64,000 nucleotides of DNA from Gnetum montanum (GCA_015680685.1 MNCI01004314.1:1-64000); one strand, 5' to 3'; counted from the first letter of the stretch, positions 34,030-46,560 are shown. The notes: generated by a model from the sequence alone, not told the origin. Translations and numbers: made by a program.

Positions 34030-34215
34030 CCCCCATACCTCATGCTGCAGTTGCTCACGCTGCAGCTGCTCACGCTGTCGATCATGCTGCAATTGCTCAC
34101 ATTGTAGTTGCTCACGTTGTCGGTCACACTGCAGTTGCTCATGTTGTAGCTGCTCACACTATCGATTAGGCTACAGTTGCCCATGCTGCAGCTACTCACA
34201 CTATTAGTGATGTTG
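34030..34215. repeat. GCTCACGCTGCAG repeats in the B1 leader
   Basis: About a dozen units alternating TTGCTCACGCTGCAG and related forms, period about 15. The CTCACGCT word is also the dominant one in the LTR of the same element. It lies between primer-binding site and gag. Cys/Ser-rich and His/Ala-rich frames here are by-products of the repeat. Confidence 0.8.
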
Positions 34216-34262
34216 CAAGTCCTCACATTCAACTCGTCTAGCCTAGTTTACTCACGCTCACT

Positions 34263-36516
34263 ATGGAATCCTCCCAAATTAACCCAGTAACACTATTAAT
34301 CTATGACTTTGGGGTTGAAACCTCGAACCCTGTGACTACTACGGAACCTATAACTATTATTGAATAGATAAATCCCCAAGGCCCTACATGCCAATCACTC
34401 AGGTTACAAGGCAAAGACCCTACCTATGCAACTATTATACCTGAACAATATAACTTCATATGTGTCAAGATCCAAGTCAACTTACCTATCGATTGTGTAA
34501 AGAGGGAAGCGAAGCGATACTATGAACTTATCCACAAAGGAGGTCATGAGTTCATCCCTTCAACATTTGATATAATCCTATTGCCTGAACACCATCATAA
34601 ACTCATATCTTAGCTTCTCATGGCAAAAAATGAAGCCTTACAACTACCTCCAATAGAGCCTCAGGGTGAAGATGAGAAAGATGACTTCGTAGCCCAATCT
34701 GAACATGGGGATTCGTACCATACCGTCAGTCCCCATGCCCATACAAACCCGTTGTTCCAACCTTTTCTAGAAGAGACTATACTTCCACCACTAGCTTCTC
34801 TACAAGAAGTACCCACTTCCATTCCCATCTTATTCAAGTTTAATGTTCAATCTAACACGTCCACTTCCATCATACCTCTGCAAATACAAACCCAACAACC
34901 TCATCCCCAAACTAATGCAGGATCGACCTTTTGACCTCAAGTGATTGGGATGCCATCGGTCATACCAGCTTCCACGTCCACCCATTACATACCCCAAGTG
35001 CAAATCCAATAAGCACCACTGATCACTTTACAACCTGTGATTCGGTAGTGGGTTCCACTAGCTGTTCAACAAAACATGTCTACTTGCTACAGTGCCCCAC
35101 ACCCTGTAGTCACAGAATGTCATCCCACCATAGCAAACGATAGTCCAACAATCTCTCTTTCTACAAACGATGCAAAAATCAAGTCATTATCAACCACCAC
35201 CAACTCAACCTGTCGGTCTGCCTACCGTTCAAGAGTGGGAAGACATGAAGAAAATGATGCACTCATTAGCAAAAGAATTAAAGTGCATTAAAACTATAAA
35301 CACTGAGGAAGTCAAGGTACTGAACTTCTATCAAGATGATCCAATTGACCCCTCAGTTCCACCATTAACCTTGCCAAAAGGAGTCTCGTTACCCCATCTA
35401 ACCAAGTACAATGGAGAGGGATATCCAAATGCTCATCCTGTAACATTTTGAATAGAATGTCTATTGCTTCAGGCATGGCCTCATGTAATTCTACATTTGT
35501 TTGCTATGTCCTTAATGGGAAAAGCCTTAGATTGGTACTGAGCTTTATCCCGCAGCTCCATATCTTCTTTAGAGGGCTTTTTGCACCAGTTTGTCACCCA
35601 TTTCAGGTATAATCTGAAACCTGAAGCTACATTGGATAGCTTGATTCAAATTAAACAAGTGCCATTAGAACTAGCATAGAAATCTATTCAAAGGTGGAGT
35701 GCAGCCTTGAATGAACTTTACGAGCCCATCGCTGAAACATATCTGCTTACCATCCTTAAGGCGACTGTGAATGACTTTATTAAGTTAAAGATTTACTCTT
35801 TGAAAGCCCACACATTGATCCAAGCATTTGTGCAAATTAAAGATATAGAAGAGGCAGAAAAAATAAGTAATGACCTAGCCTACTTGACCTTTAGGAACCA
35901 ACATATGAAGAAAGATAAATCCAAAACAACGATAGCGATAGTGGCTGAGACAACCTGACCTAACCATCCAGGATAAAAGGGAAAACAACTTGTTGTCCCA
36001 AACAGCTATGAAAGAAACACACTTGTTCCTACACCCACAACTTCCTCAAATAGAAACACCAACATGGGTCATGCCCATACATTTGAAAGAAAAGATCCCA
36101 CTCAGTATACACCCTTGCCTATGAAGCCTTCACAATTGCTTGATCAACTTCTAAAGGCTAGGTTAATCAAACATAAACAAATGTCTCCCACAGCATCTCA
36201 AAAGCATGATCGATTCTATGAGTTGGCCAAGAACCCAGCCTTGGCGACAGCCAATGAACCCCCCATTCCAAGAGGCTTTAGGTTGGATAGATTTTGTGAA
36301 TATCACCAATGGTGCGGTCATGGGACTGATTACTGTTTCACCTTGAAACAAGATATACAATGCATGATTGATAGGGGTGAAGTAGTATTCCATGAGGCAA
36401 ACCCAATAAGACCCCAAAACCAACCCATGGGAATCTACAAGGATCCTCTCAACACCAATTATGCACCATATGTGATTAATACTATCCATGTGGAGAACAA
36501 ACAAGACATCCCTTGA
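34263..36516 (+). pseudogene. gag: Gag of Tat-like element B1
   Basis: One frame from ATG 34263 runs to about 34933 with two TAG stops. It carries EQYNFICVKIQ and GGHEFIPS, both conserved in B2. After frameshifts the core reads LPKGVSLPHLTKYNGEGYPN, KALDWY and FVTHFRYNLKPEATLD, then TILKATVNDFIKLKIY. The zinc-knuckle-like site reads FCEYHQWCGHGTDYCFTLKQ (36292-36351; C-x2-H..GH..C). The order is the same as in A and B2. The product would coat the genomic RNA. About five stops and two shifts. Confidence 0.8.
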
Positions 36517-37969
36517 AAACCTTTCATGATTCATAGGCCTTTAGAAAACACACCCACCCCAACATCTCTTCAAACCCATTTCATCATATGCACATCCCCT
36601 ACACCACAAAAACCATTCATTATCCGCGTACCTCCTTCCATTGCAACAAAAACCACACCATCTGAAAACCAACCCATTCCCTTTGTGATCCAGGTGCCAA
36701 AACACCTTGACACACAAGCCACCTCCATTCCTTCGCGACCTCTATGAGAATGTCTTACCAATAGACTAACAAGAGAGCACCTGGAAAGAGAAAACCATCA
36801 GCACAAATTAGGACCACCAAAACCTACATCTAAACTTTCTTCCTATGGGTCCATCCATTAATGAGCCTAGTATGAGTCATCAAAACAAGGATGATGTCAT
36901 GGGTTGTGTTCTAAACCCAGCATCCTTAGTTACCAATGCAAAAATTTCTCCACGAGAAATACAAATGCTGGGTTAAATGGACCAAATATCCACAGACAGG
37001 GGTACCCAAAATGGTAAAGACCTAGCAAGTGTGTTGACCTAGGTTACACAAGCCTTGAAACAAAAGAATACTTCCTTAAGTCTATATGGCCTAGTAATGA
37101 CTTCACCAGTACATCGAGAAGCTCTCATGTGGATGCTGACTTTGATCCCTGTTAGTGAGGACCTCCCTGTGGATGAGCCACCTATTTATGTAGTATTGTC
37201 CCCACAAACTCAAGAATCAAAGACCACATCCCTAGAGTTCCATGCTAAGGACATTAAGCTATATGAGAAAATAGGAGAAGTTACCATAGCCCCTATGTTC
37301 ATAATGATACAAGTTGGTCATTTCAAGATACATAGGGTGCATGTTGATGATAGAGCGACGACGAATGTAATACCCTTTCCCATCATCAAAAAACTGGGAC
37401 TTACTGAACAAATATAGCCCATGACAACTTATTTCCTAAAATCCTTCAATGGTTCCCATGTTGGGATGAAAGGTATGGTTACCTTGTATTTCATAGCCAG
37501 GGACCAATTCCACACATCAGCTAAATTTGTAGTGGTTGAAAAAATGCCAGGGTTTAATCTAATTTTGGGATGTCCCTAGCTAGCTCAACTTAAGGTTGTA
37601 TCCTCACAAATCCATCAGGAGATCCACCTACCTTACGAGGGTGGTGAAATCATCATACATGGGGATACAATGGTATCACCCCCTTCCTCACACCCTAAAG
37701 TAGATCAAGAGTCAAAAATTGAGTTCATTGAGCCTAAGTAAGAAACTATGAGCATACATCAAGACATGAACCTAACATTAACTTGCAATTCTACTAAAAC
37801 TAAGGAAGCACTAGATAATGAAAACATAGGAGCCATTCCTACTAATGTCTCTTGGTTTGAATTACCCTTTGGCATCATCGATGAAGGGGAAGGTAAGTAT
37901 AAGATCATACCCACATGTCCAACCCCTCATGTTAAGATGCAAAGGATTAAGAAGCAGCTCAATAACTAG
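36517..37969 (+). pseudogene. Protease region of Tat-like element B1
   Basis: A Pro-rich linker with KPFIIRVPPS and IPFVIQVPKH repeats (36600-36720) leads into the conserved block SLYGLVMTSPVHREALMWML (about 37079). The retropepsin core KIHRVHVDDRATTNVIPFPI (37327-37386) follows, with DDRA in place of DDGA. The stretch KMPGFNLILGC is equivalent to the family's 'ILGR'. The C-terminus (VSWFELPFGIIDEGEGKYK) ends at 37969, where the junction array starts. RT does not follow; the antisense gene G4 does. Confidence 0.75.
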
Positions 37970-37974
37970 AAAAA

Positions 37975-38260
37975 ACTACCAAATGTCTAGAATGACGTTA
38001 AACTACCAAATGTTTGGAATGAAGTTAAACTACCAATTGTCCAGTACAACATTAAACTGCTAGCAAACATCTACAATGGCATTAAACTAGCCACAGTCAG
38101 AAATGGCCAATTCCTTTTAAAAGTTTTCTAAAACTGTTATTGCTCTTAGCCCACTATGGCATAAAACTAGTAATCTTTCTTTCCTTAGCAATAGATGCAA
38201 CAGCCCACCATGACTTTAAACTGATGTGAACAGCTCAAAATGGCTTTAAACTAGGATTCA
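37975..38260. repeat. TTTAAGG-type junction array between protease and G4
   Basis: About nine units such as AATGACGTTAAACTACCAA and AATGGCTTTAAACTAG, i.e. the reverse complement of the arrays in minus-strand elements, as expected for a plus-strand element. It sits directly after the protease stop codon. Confidence 0.8.
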
Positions 38261-38589
38261 ATACATCGCAAAGTTTACTGACATTCATTACATTATGTCA
38301 AGTTTTAGTTTAAATGATGCAAGTTGTAGTCTCTATCTATGGCTTGTTATTTTCTTCTTTTACAAGTGTTGATTCATGTTTTGTTCCCCTATTTTGCATT
38401 TAGCTACGCATATGTTCATGATAATACTTGAAAAAGCAAATAAAAAAGAGAAAAAAAAATAAAAAAAATTATACGTCAATATGGTAGTAAAATTCCAACA
38501 TGTTATGCCATAATTAGGTTCATCTTATTACATTTGTCCACCATATATTTCCATCAAACATTCAAAAAATCCAAAACATTTAATAACTA
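38261..38589. other. AT-rich 3' flank of G4
   Basis: No coding sequence. Contains poly-A-rich runs (38435-38470) and lies where the 3' untranslated part of the antisense gene would be. Confidence 0.4.
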
Positions 38590-40283
38590 AAGTCTAATTA
38601 ACAATAAGCTCAAGGAGNAGGCCAAGGTCAATGCCAAGCAAGGTTTTCCCCTTATCCACCAAGGTCCAAGTAGGACGCTCAAGAGAGAACATGCCTATCG
38701 AAGCCTCCCCAGAGGTAGTAGTAATTATTCTCTTGGGAGATCCCTCCACCTCAGTGCAGTTGGTGAACCTATCATAAGTAGACTGCAAGCCTAACCCATC
38801 GATGAACATCTCCATCTGGCAATGTTCAACTGACTCCTCTTTTAACCATTTCTTATACTAATGCCTGTGGTCCTTTTGATCTTGGCCCCATTTTCATAGT
38901 TTTACAACAAAGGACTTCCAATCGTGTCATTTCCTGTTCAGCAAGTCCATCTGTGCTCTTTGTTCTGCTAAGTCCCATGTCACTTACACTTTGGTGTTCA
39001 AAACTGTCCAGTAATGTGCGTAGGTGATTTCAAATGTGCACCAAGTTCTATCACTAGATAGTCTATCAGTAGCAATATCTTAATGGGATTGGAGATCCCT
39101 TTTCTCCTCTCTCTCTTTTGCTAGTGCCACCCTCAATGAATGAAACTCATACCATAGATACTCCACCGAATGCCTACAAGTCCAAAGTGACTTGGTGTTT
39201 TGTACGATGCAACTTGAAACTGCATCAGACACATCCTAGGGACTTGCTCAATATTCCCTAGTAGTTTAGGAAGAGCATCAACGTGAGTAGATTCATAGGG
39301 ATTCCACTAAAGTTTGGCACTTGCAGTTGTAAGTACCGCACATATGAATAAGCTATAATCAATAAAGAACACAAAGAAACATAATAAATTCAGACACTAA
39401 GAAGTAATACACAACACACACATACCTTGTTCTGGATGAGCTTCCTATAGGCAAGCGACCACATCATTAACGATGCCTTTAACAAAGTCCATTTTGCTAG
39501 GCATGTCAAGCCATGGTCTTAGCTGGTTAACTAGTGTGGGACAACTAGGGGAGGTCATCTCAATTGGAACCTACAGTTCTGACACCTTTGCCCAAGATGT
39601 ATGTGCCTCAGAAATCTCAACGTCTACCTCTGATGTTAGAAATAATCATGATAATCAAGAATAACACATGAAAATTAAAGGGTACAAAAACATGGATTGT
39701 GCTAAAATGAACCTTCCAAAAAGCCCTTCACTATTTGGCTTGGGTGGATCACCAAGATGCAAAGATCCATCAAAGATCACTAAGGACATCTCTTTCACCA
39801 CTAGATTGCCTAAGTGCATCCAAAGCCTCCACAAGCTTTGTCCCCATGATGCTTGCCACATCTTCCTCTTGCAAGGCAGGAGGTTCTTTAACTATTTCTT
39901 CTCTTTCCTTCACCTCTTCCATTGGCCCTGTGACAACCACTTCCAGATCAACCATTGGGGCCAAAGTCTCTCTCCCTCTCTCAGGACTTTCCTCTGATAA
40001 TTCCAGAATCTTAGAGTTATTATAACATAGTATATATAACATATAGGACAAAAACAACAAATAATAATATAGAACAACAAAATAAGATACTTACCCTCCA
40101 CTGGAAGTACAAACCTAATCTTCTTTACTCTTGGTGGTATCACATCTGGAGCAGGCTCCCTCAGATGTTCTTTTCTCTTCACCTTTGCCTTGGACTTTCC
40201 AACAGTCTCACTAATCAAACGTTTAGCCCTTTTAACAGACATACGTAGCCTAGGTAATTCCAATCCCAAACTATCATGGGAAT
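38590..40283 (-). pseudogene. Antisense gene G4 (3' part) in element B1
   Basis: Minus strand, opposite to B1. Visible exons, by splice signals and comparison with G3: 40283-40095 (end of exon 4, GLELPRL and KRAKRLISETVGKSKAKVKR, cut at its 5' side by the LTR of C); 39993 to about 39690 (acidic, EDVASIMGTKLVEALD, then LGDPPKPNSEGLFG); about 39650-39426 (KMDFVKGIVNDVV); about 39320-38620 (coiled-coil-like, ending ERPTWTLVDKGKTLLGIDLG). At 38618 a single N interrupts the frame. Sequence expected there from G3 (about 20 codons and an intron) is missing. The HAD-like exons would lie beyond the insertion, outside this window. Confidence 0.6.
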
Positions 40284-41742
40284 TGTAGCGACCGAAAATG
40301 TTGGTAGCTGGAAAACACCGAGGGGTCATTAGTAGACCACAGTCTTGACCTCGTCTCCATGGGAGGGTTGTGCTAGATGGGGATGGAAACGGGGTGCCCT
40401 GAATGGTCTAGTCGATTAGACAAAGACTTAGTTGGTGTCTATATAACCTTTTGTAATGTGTTACTTGAAAACAAGATTGATAACGCAAAGAAGTGCTTAA
40501 ATGAAAAAGAGATAGAGGATAATGTTAAATGCAATAGTAACATGAGATAATGTAAAAAAAATGCAGTTAGAAAAGTGCACCGCTTTGAAGCTATGACCTC
40601 ACTTTGTCAAAATGGATATAATTAGTTGCACAACGTTGGGAAGTGCAGAGATCCTGGGAGTAACCAAGACGTGTAGAGTAAGAGGGTTGTGAACTTGAAC
40701 ATAGATTTCGATGCTAAGAATGCGAAGTTCTACCAAGGTGGTAGAAAAGAAATGGCCAAAATGCCAACTGAGAATGCCAACTATTTACAATGTCAAAACA
40801 AAAAGCTCATAATGCTAGAGAGAGCCAGAGATAGAGAGGGAGATCCAAAGCTCCAAGAGTCCAACCGAAACAGCCTTGTTTAAGTGTAGCTCATTGGAGT
40901 ATTTATAGGACCAAGGGCATGTGAGAGATATGGTTTGAATGCCACGTGCCTTTGGCCTACACTGACCTGTCTATGCTACATGTGCCTGCATGACCTTTGG
41001 GCAAACCTGTCATGCCGTAATTATGAGCTTGCCATGCTGTAATTATGCTGTCAGAGCAACAATGCATTTAGGTGAGGTGCATTGATGTCACATAATGGCT
41101 TGCCACATCTTACTATGCTTTCTAGCGTAGCATGCTTGCATAGTGTAGCATCTTGTTACGCATCTTATTGCATGTGTAGGAAGCCTTTGAAGCGTGATGT
41201 CTGTTTGATGTGTGTTTGCTATGCTATGCTATGCTACATAGCGTAGCAACCACCCTTAGTCGTACAAAAGACATCGTTACACTGAAAATTTATCTTTTAC
41301 ACTGCGAAACTTTCAAAATTTCTGATCTTGCCTTTTGAGTCACCTTTTTTAATTTCCATAGAATTGCTATGCCTTGCTACGCCTTGTAGCTTAGCGTAGC
41401 GTAGTAGCAAACATGACATGATGTCGGCCAAGTTTGCACTTTCTGACAGAAGGAGACATTGTTGAAGGACTTGAAGTCAGGCAAACGGACTAGTCATCTA
41501 GCTTTTGCTATGCTATGCTACGTTGTGTAGCATAGCGTAGCACTGTGTTTCTGCAAACATCTTCTGGAGTTTGCTACACTACATGGCGTAGCATAGCGTA
41601 GCAAGAATTCTTGACTTAGAGAACTTGCTGAAGAGGAAAATATGGGAATCAGAGCATCCATCTCTTGAAGAACTTTTGTAATGCTACGGGTATTGCAAAC
41701 ACCTGATGAAGCAAGAATATCTTCGAATTTTTAGGTGTTTCA
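40284..41742 (-). mobile_element. 3' LTR of Tat-like element C
   Basis: Minus strand, 1459 bases. It starts TGAAACACC at 41742 after the purine tract CAAAGAGGGGCCAA and ends ..CTACA at 40284. The minus-strand TATA is at 40899-40909. Dense GCTATGCTACG/CGTAGCATAGC words form hairpins (41219-41251, 41506-41543, 41571-41601). On its outer side the reading frame of G4 exon 4 is cut mid-domain, so C inserted into the antisense gene of B1. Confidence 0.85.
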
Positions 41743-42812
41743 TTGGCCCCTCTTTGTTGATGATTGGAGGACTGGCTCGAGAGACATTGACAAAGAAAAT
41801 GAAACACCGCGGAAGACACAATGCTAATGTTGCCACTTGGTGATTGTTGGGGCATGGCTTGGCTACGCTTGAGAGTGTTGCATTGGTTTTGCAGAGGTTA
41901 AGGTAGAGAGCAAAGATGATGTTTAGTAGAGTCCGTTGTCAGAGTGCTCATGAGGGACTCATTTGCATTTTCATCTTTGACTAGCGTTGTTCTTGAACCT
42001 CTTGTAGGATAGGTGTTTCCTTCACAGGATGAGTCGTGTTACATTTTTGAAGGGTTTTGACCTGCCTACAGATTCTTTCCATGCAACGAGTTGTGTTACA
42101 CACATCATGGAATTTTCACTCTGTAGTAGTCAAGCTAATCGAGGCACTCACTTCCTGATACTATAGCATTTGCTGCTATGGCAAGATGTACTCTTAGACG
42201 TACCCTGTAAGCATGATGGAGAGAGAAATAGCCACAATGAGAAGTGAGGGTAAAAGGTCTTTCTTACTGCAGACGTTGTTGAAGCTCTTGGACAGCCATG
42301 TTGGTGCATGGTGTCCAAAGTAAGAAGGCCATCAAATGGCCTTGGTAGCATTGGTGCGAAGGAGCTGGCTTTGAAGGCGTCAAGAGTATTTGAGAGTACG
42401 GATGCTCTGGAATCCCTGCCAAAGGCATCCATTCTCAGTTCAGCTATGGGATCAACTACCACATAACTAAATGTCATGCAAGTTGAGGCATTGGCAGGGG
42501 GCTAGAGAGTAACAATATTGTGGCTAGGCCATAATACTGTTGGAACTCTAGCTACAGGAACTAGCCAAGGAACTACCATCAAGGCAGTGGGCCGTGGCGA
42601 CAATAGGTTCAGAGGGCTAGTGTAATGCCATATGACATCTCCGAAGGGTTAGCATGATGCCAAGGGTGGTGGCGTTGTGTGTGTTCCAGAGCATGTTCCC
42701 AGTGCGTCATGAACTTTGTTCTAGAGCTACAATGTCCCACCCACATGTTGATGCTATGCATGCTCGTTCAATGTGTATTTGGTGTAGACACATGCTAGGG
42801 ATGTGACACATA
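41743..42812 (-). other. Polypurine tract and spacer before the 3' LTR of C
   Basis: The first bases (41743-41760) are the complement of CAACAAAGAGGGGCCAA, the polypurine tract primer for plus-strand cDNA. The remainder is non-coding and aligns in blocks to 12935-14437 in element A. A 109-codon frame here is not conserved in A. Confidence 0.6.
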
Positions 42813-43075
42813 CCCAATTTAAGGTCTTGGTAGACCGTGTGTTGGTTTAGAGTCCTAGCAGACTACTGTGCTAGTTTAAGGTCCCAGCAGACCATACATT
42901 CTAGTTTAATGTCATAGCGGATAATTTTTGCTAGTTTAACGTCATAGCGAACACTGCTTGTTATTGTTGCTAGTTTAACATTGTAGAGGACATTGCTTGT
43001 GGCTACTAGTTTAATTTCATTGCAAACATTGCTTGATGTTGTTGTCAATTTATCATCGTAGCAGATGCTAGTTGA
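42813..43075. repeat. TTTAAGG-type junction array, integrase side of element C
   Basis: About seven units such as CTAGTTTAAGGTCCCAGCAG and CTAGTTTAACGTCATAGCGA, spaced 35-45. Same position relative to integrase and 3' LTR as 14440-14850 in A. Confidence 0.8.
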
Positions 43076-43104
43076 TGCTGTGATACTTCAGACGTAGTAC
43101 AGCT

Positions 43105-44290
43105 TGAGGTATGAGTGATTCACCAGATTGGCGAACTCATTGCCATCCTTGTCCGCCAGCTTGAAGGGCTCCATTCCTGAAGGCTTTAGTGACCATGTAA
43201 GGGCCTTACCAGTTGGCTAAGAACTTGCTCACATGTTCATGGACAACCTTGAGGATGAGGTATCCCTTTTGTACTGGTCATCGATGCGTGTCTGCACAGT
43301 GCTTTTGCTACTGCTTGCTCTAATAGTGCTTTATGCGCCTCAGCATCTGCACGCGTCCCTCCTTTACTGAGTTGAGGCTGATGATCTGTGACTCATTTTT
43401 CTAGGCTTCACTCACAACATCCACGAGGATCATCTAGAGTGATGGTACCTGCAACTCAAGAGGCAACACAACTTCAGATCCATAAACAAGGTTGTAAGGA
43501 GTCTTACTTGTCACAGTTCTGCATGTTGTTATGTAGGCCCATAGAATGTAGAGGATCTGCTCATGCCACCATCTCCTACTATTGCCATGCATCCACTTCA
43601 ACAAGTTGATGATGGACTTATTTGTAGCCTCTGCCTTCCCGTTCACCTATGGATAGTATGGGGAGGAGAATGATTGCTTAATTCCTAGATTGCTACAAAA
43701 GGTTTGGGTTTCTGTACTACTGAATTGTGGCCCATTGTTGGTTATAATAGTCACTGGAAGCCCAAACCTAGTCATGATGTTATCTAGGATGAAATGCCAG
43801 ATTTGTTGAGACATCGTTTTCCTCAAGGGAATAGCTTCCACACACTTAGTAAAGTACTCAGTGGCGGTGATAATGAAGTTATGTCCTATGGAGGACTTAG
43901 GCATGATGGGTCTTATGAGGTCTAGTCCCCATCGTTGGAAAGGCCATGTGATTTGCATTGGGTGCAGGTCTGTATGTGAGATGTGTATGAGATTTGCGTA
44001 TCTTTGGCATGTGTAACACGTCTTGACTTTCAATAGGTAGTTGCACTCCATGTGGGGCCAATAGTACCCTAGGCATCTGATTTTCATAGCCATAGCTCTG
44101 AGTGCTATATGTCCATCACACAGTCCTTCATACACTTCATTAACTACCTTCTGCACCTGCTCCCCACCCACGCATGCTAGCAATATCCCATCATTTGAAC
44201 ATGGGCACAGGGCATCATTTCTCATAAGCGTATATTACTGGGCATGCCTTTGGATCACATCTCTCTGAGCAGATGTTAGTCCTCTTGGGG
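43105..44290 (-). pseudogene. Integrase of Tat-like element C
   Basis: Minus strand. The zinc finger and core are open at 44225-43647 (GHIALRAMAMKIRCLGYYW, KTCYTCQRY, WGLDLIRPI, FITATEYFTKCVEAIPLRKT, GLPVTIITNNGPQFSS). The second catalytic Asp (TDNG) is Asn. The C-terminal part at 43646-43434 reads NGKAEATNKSIINLLKWM and TSKTPYNLVYGSEVVLPLE, typical of the Tat group. Further decay to about 43105. One frameshift separates the two open pieces. Confidence 0.8.
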
Positions 44291-44399
44291 GTTCACTATG
44301 TTGTAGGTAGGTTTTAATGTGAGCGTACCACTCCTAAGTATCCGCAGCACTAATAGAGGCCACGTGTCCCATCTGAGTGATTGGCACAGTACATTCATC

Positions 44400-44880
44400 A
44401 ACCGAGGTCGGCATACGTGTGAACGAGTGTGATGAGATGTTTAATGCAAGGGTTTCTAGGCATCTGCCATAGTGTTTTCATTGTGTGGCACATGTTGCAC
44501 ATCTGTAGTTGTGAACTACTTAAGTAGGCTTTTCGCTAGGTTGCAGTAGGGTTGCACGTGTGTAGCTTTGCAAGCATAGACCCTGGTGATCTGATTCACA
44601 ACTAGTTGTGAATCGCCACAGATTGCCAAGTGTTGAATGCATAATGTTTGGGAAGCTGAGAGGCCTATGAGCAACCCCTCATATTCTGCCACATTGTTGG
44701 TGCAAGGGAATGCGAAGTGATAAGCGAACAGGTGTATTTCCCTAGAGGGAAACATGATGACGATAGTTGCACTACCTCCTCACATAGTTGAAGCACTGTC
44801 AAAGTGTAGGGTAGCTTCTAGGTGCAATGGGACAACATTGATAATGCTAATGTGTTCATCTGGGAACTCAGGATCTATGG
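44400..44880 (-). pseudogene. Second, archaeal-type RNase H of element C
   Basis: Minus strand. ATLHFDSASTMWGGSA (Asp), CTNNVAEYEGLLIGL (Glu) and ICGDSQLVVNQI (Asp) give the three acidic catalytic positions. It is the best-preserved copy in the window, open at 44755-44516. It follows the RT-linked RNase H, the known dual RNase H layout of Tat elements. Confidence 0.75.
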
Positions 44881-44926
44881 TTGCATGGTCATCGACAAGT
44901 GAGGCCGTAAGCCGCATTGCTATGGC

Positions 44927-46560
44927 TTAACCCTTGGTCAATGACTGGCTTACATAGTGTAGGTTAAATTCCATGGTTATCACTTTACATCCGGCTATCC
45001 TGCTACTTTCATACAGGTTTTTAGTGATAGCCCAGAGTATGTTGCTTTTGCAAATGATGTTAATGAAACTACGGAACAGGTAGTGCCTCCACTTTTTTAC
45101 TGCGAACATTACGGCAAGGCATTTCCTCTCCACTTCGTTATATTTTGCCTCATGTGCTACTAATGCATGACTCAGGTAGTACACTGGTATCTCAGATCCG
45201 TCATCTCGTTTCTGACATAGCTGTGTTATGATAGATGTATCAAAGGTGGCCAAGTATATGAAGAAAGGCTTATCCTTTTGTGGTGGGTACATAGTTGGGA
45301 GGTGCAAGAGCTCTTCCTTCAAGTCATCAAAGGCTTGTTGGCATTGGGTTGTCCACTCGAAGTCAACTCCTTTCTTTAGAAGATGTTGCATGGGGTGTAA
45401 CTTGTTAGTCAACCTCGCTATGGACCTTTGGATGAACTGTATCCTACCTTGCAAACCACATAACTCCTTGAGGTTTTTAGGAGGTGCCAGGTTAACGATG
45501 GCCTTGACTTTGTCAGGATCCACCCTTATTCCAACCTCCGATACCACAAATCCTAACATGTGTCTAGTTTTCACACCGAAGATACATTTCTTAGAGTTAA
45601 GTCACAAGTCGTGCATTTGACAACACTTGAGAACTTCTCCTAGGTTGAGTGGATGATCAACTGCCTCTTTGGACTTGACTGCTATATCATCCACATAGTC
45701 ATTTAGTGTTTTTAGGATGTAATATCTGAAGATGTAGGTCATGGCTCACTGGTAGGTTGCTCTAGCATTCTTATGCCCAAAAGGCATCATGGTGTAATAG
45801 AATGTACCCCATAGGATCATGAATGTCATTGCTAGTTGATGCTCCAGGTTGGTGCGAATTTGGTTGTAGCTTGAAAAGCCATCCATGAAGGATAACAAAG
45901 CATGACCAGCCGTAGTGTCAATGAGTTGATTAATTCCTAGAAGTGGGAAGTCATGCTTGATCATTGCTCTATTCAGATCCTGGAAGTCTATGCAAATTTG
46001 TATTCCTCCCATTTTCTTGGAAACCACAACGATGTTGGACACCCACTCCGAATAATCAACTACGCATATGAAACCAGCCTAGTATAGCTTGGTGATTTCA
46101 TCCCTCATGGCTAGCGCAATTTCTGGTTTGACTTTACGAGCTTTTTGTTTGACTACCTTCATGCACGAGTCTAGGATGATGTTGTGCTATATTAGCCATG
46201 GGTCTAAACCCGACATGTCACTGTATGACCATGCAAAGACTTTAATGTTGTCTTGCAGAACTTTGGCTACGTTTTCATGTGTTTGTGCATCTAGGAGGAA
46301 GCTAAGCTTTAATGTTTTTACCTTCCCCTTGAATGTGATCATAGGAATCTCAACGAGAGTGTCCTCAGTTACATCCTCAACATCCAAATATAGGGTTCGG
46401 ACAAGATGCTCAGGCCAGTCTGGGGATGCTTCTAGAGATGCTATGGTGCTAGCTGTGGTTGACTTCTAGTCGATTAGGTTTGGGTTCAATGGTCTCACGA
46501 GCTTGCCATGTGGACCTACTAGGGATAAAGGTGTTGAGAGACCATGATGGATTTCCATTT
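44927..46560 (-). pseudogene. Reverse transcriptase and RNase H of element C
   Basis: Minus strand. The pre-RT region at 46387-46187 contains DNIKVFAWSYSDMSGLDP. RT follows with QICIDFQDLNRAMIKHDFPL, INQLIDTTAGHALLSFMDG and MPFGHKNARATYQ (46042-45746). The polymerase box reads NDYVDDIAVKSKE, so YVDD is intact. The thumb and RNase H are open at 45574-44927 with KLHPMQHLLKKGVDFEW, IPVYYLSHAL and VKKWRHYL. Upstream (higher coordinates) comes antisense gene G2 instead of protease. The protease and gag of C lie outside the window, beyond the nested insertions. Confidence 0.85.

Noticed and set aside
33981-34232. Ser/Cys-rich minus-strand and His/Ala-rich plus-strand ORFs
   Set aside because: Both are translations of the 15-bp GCTCACGCTGCAG leader repeat; open because of the repeat period, not selection.
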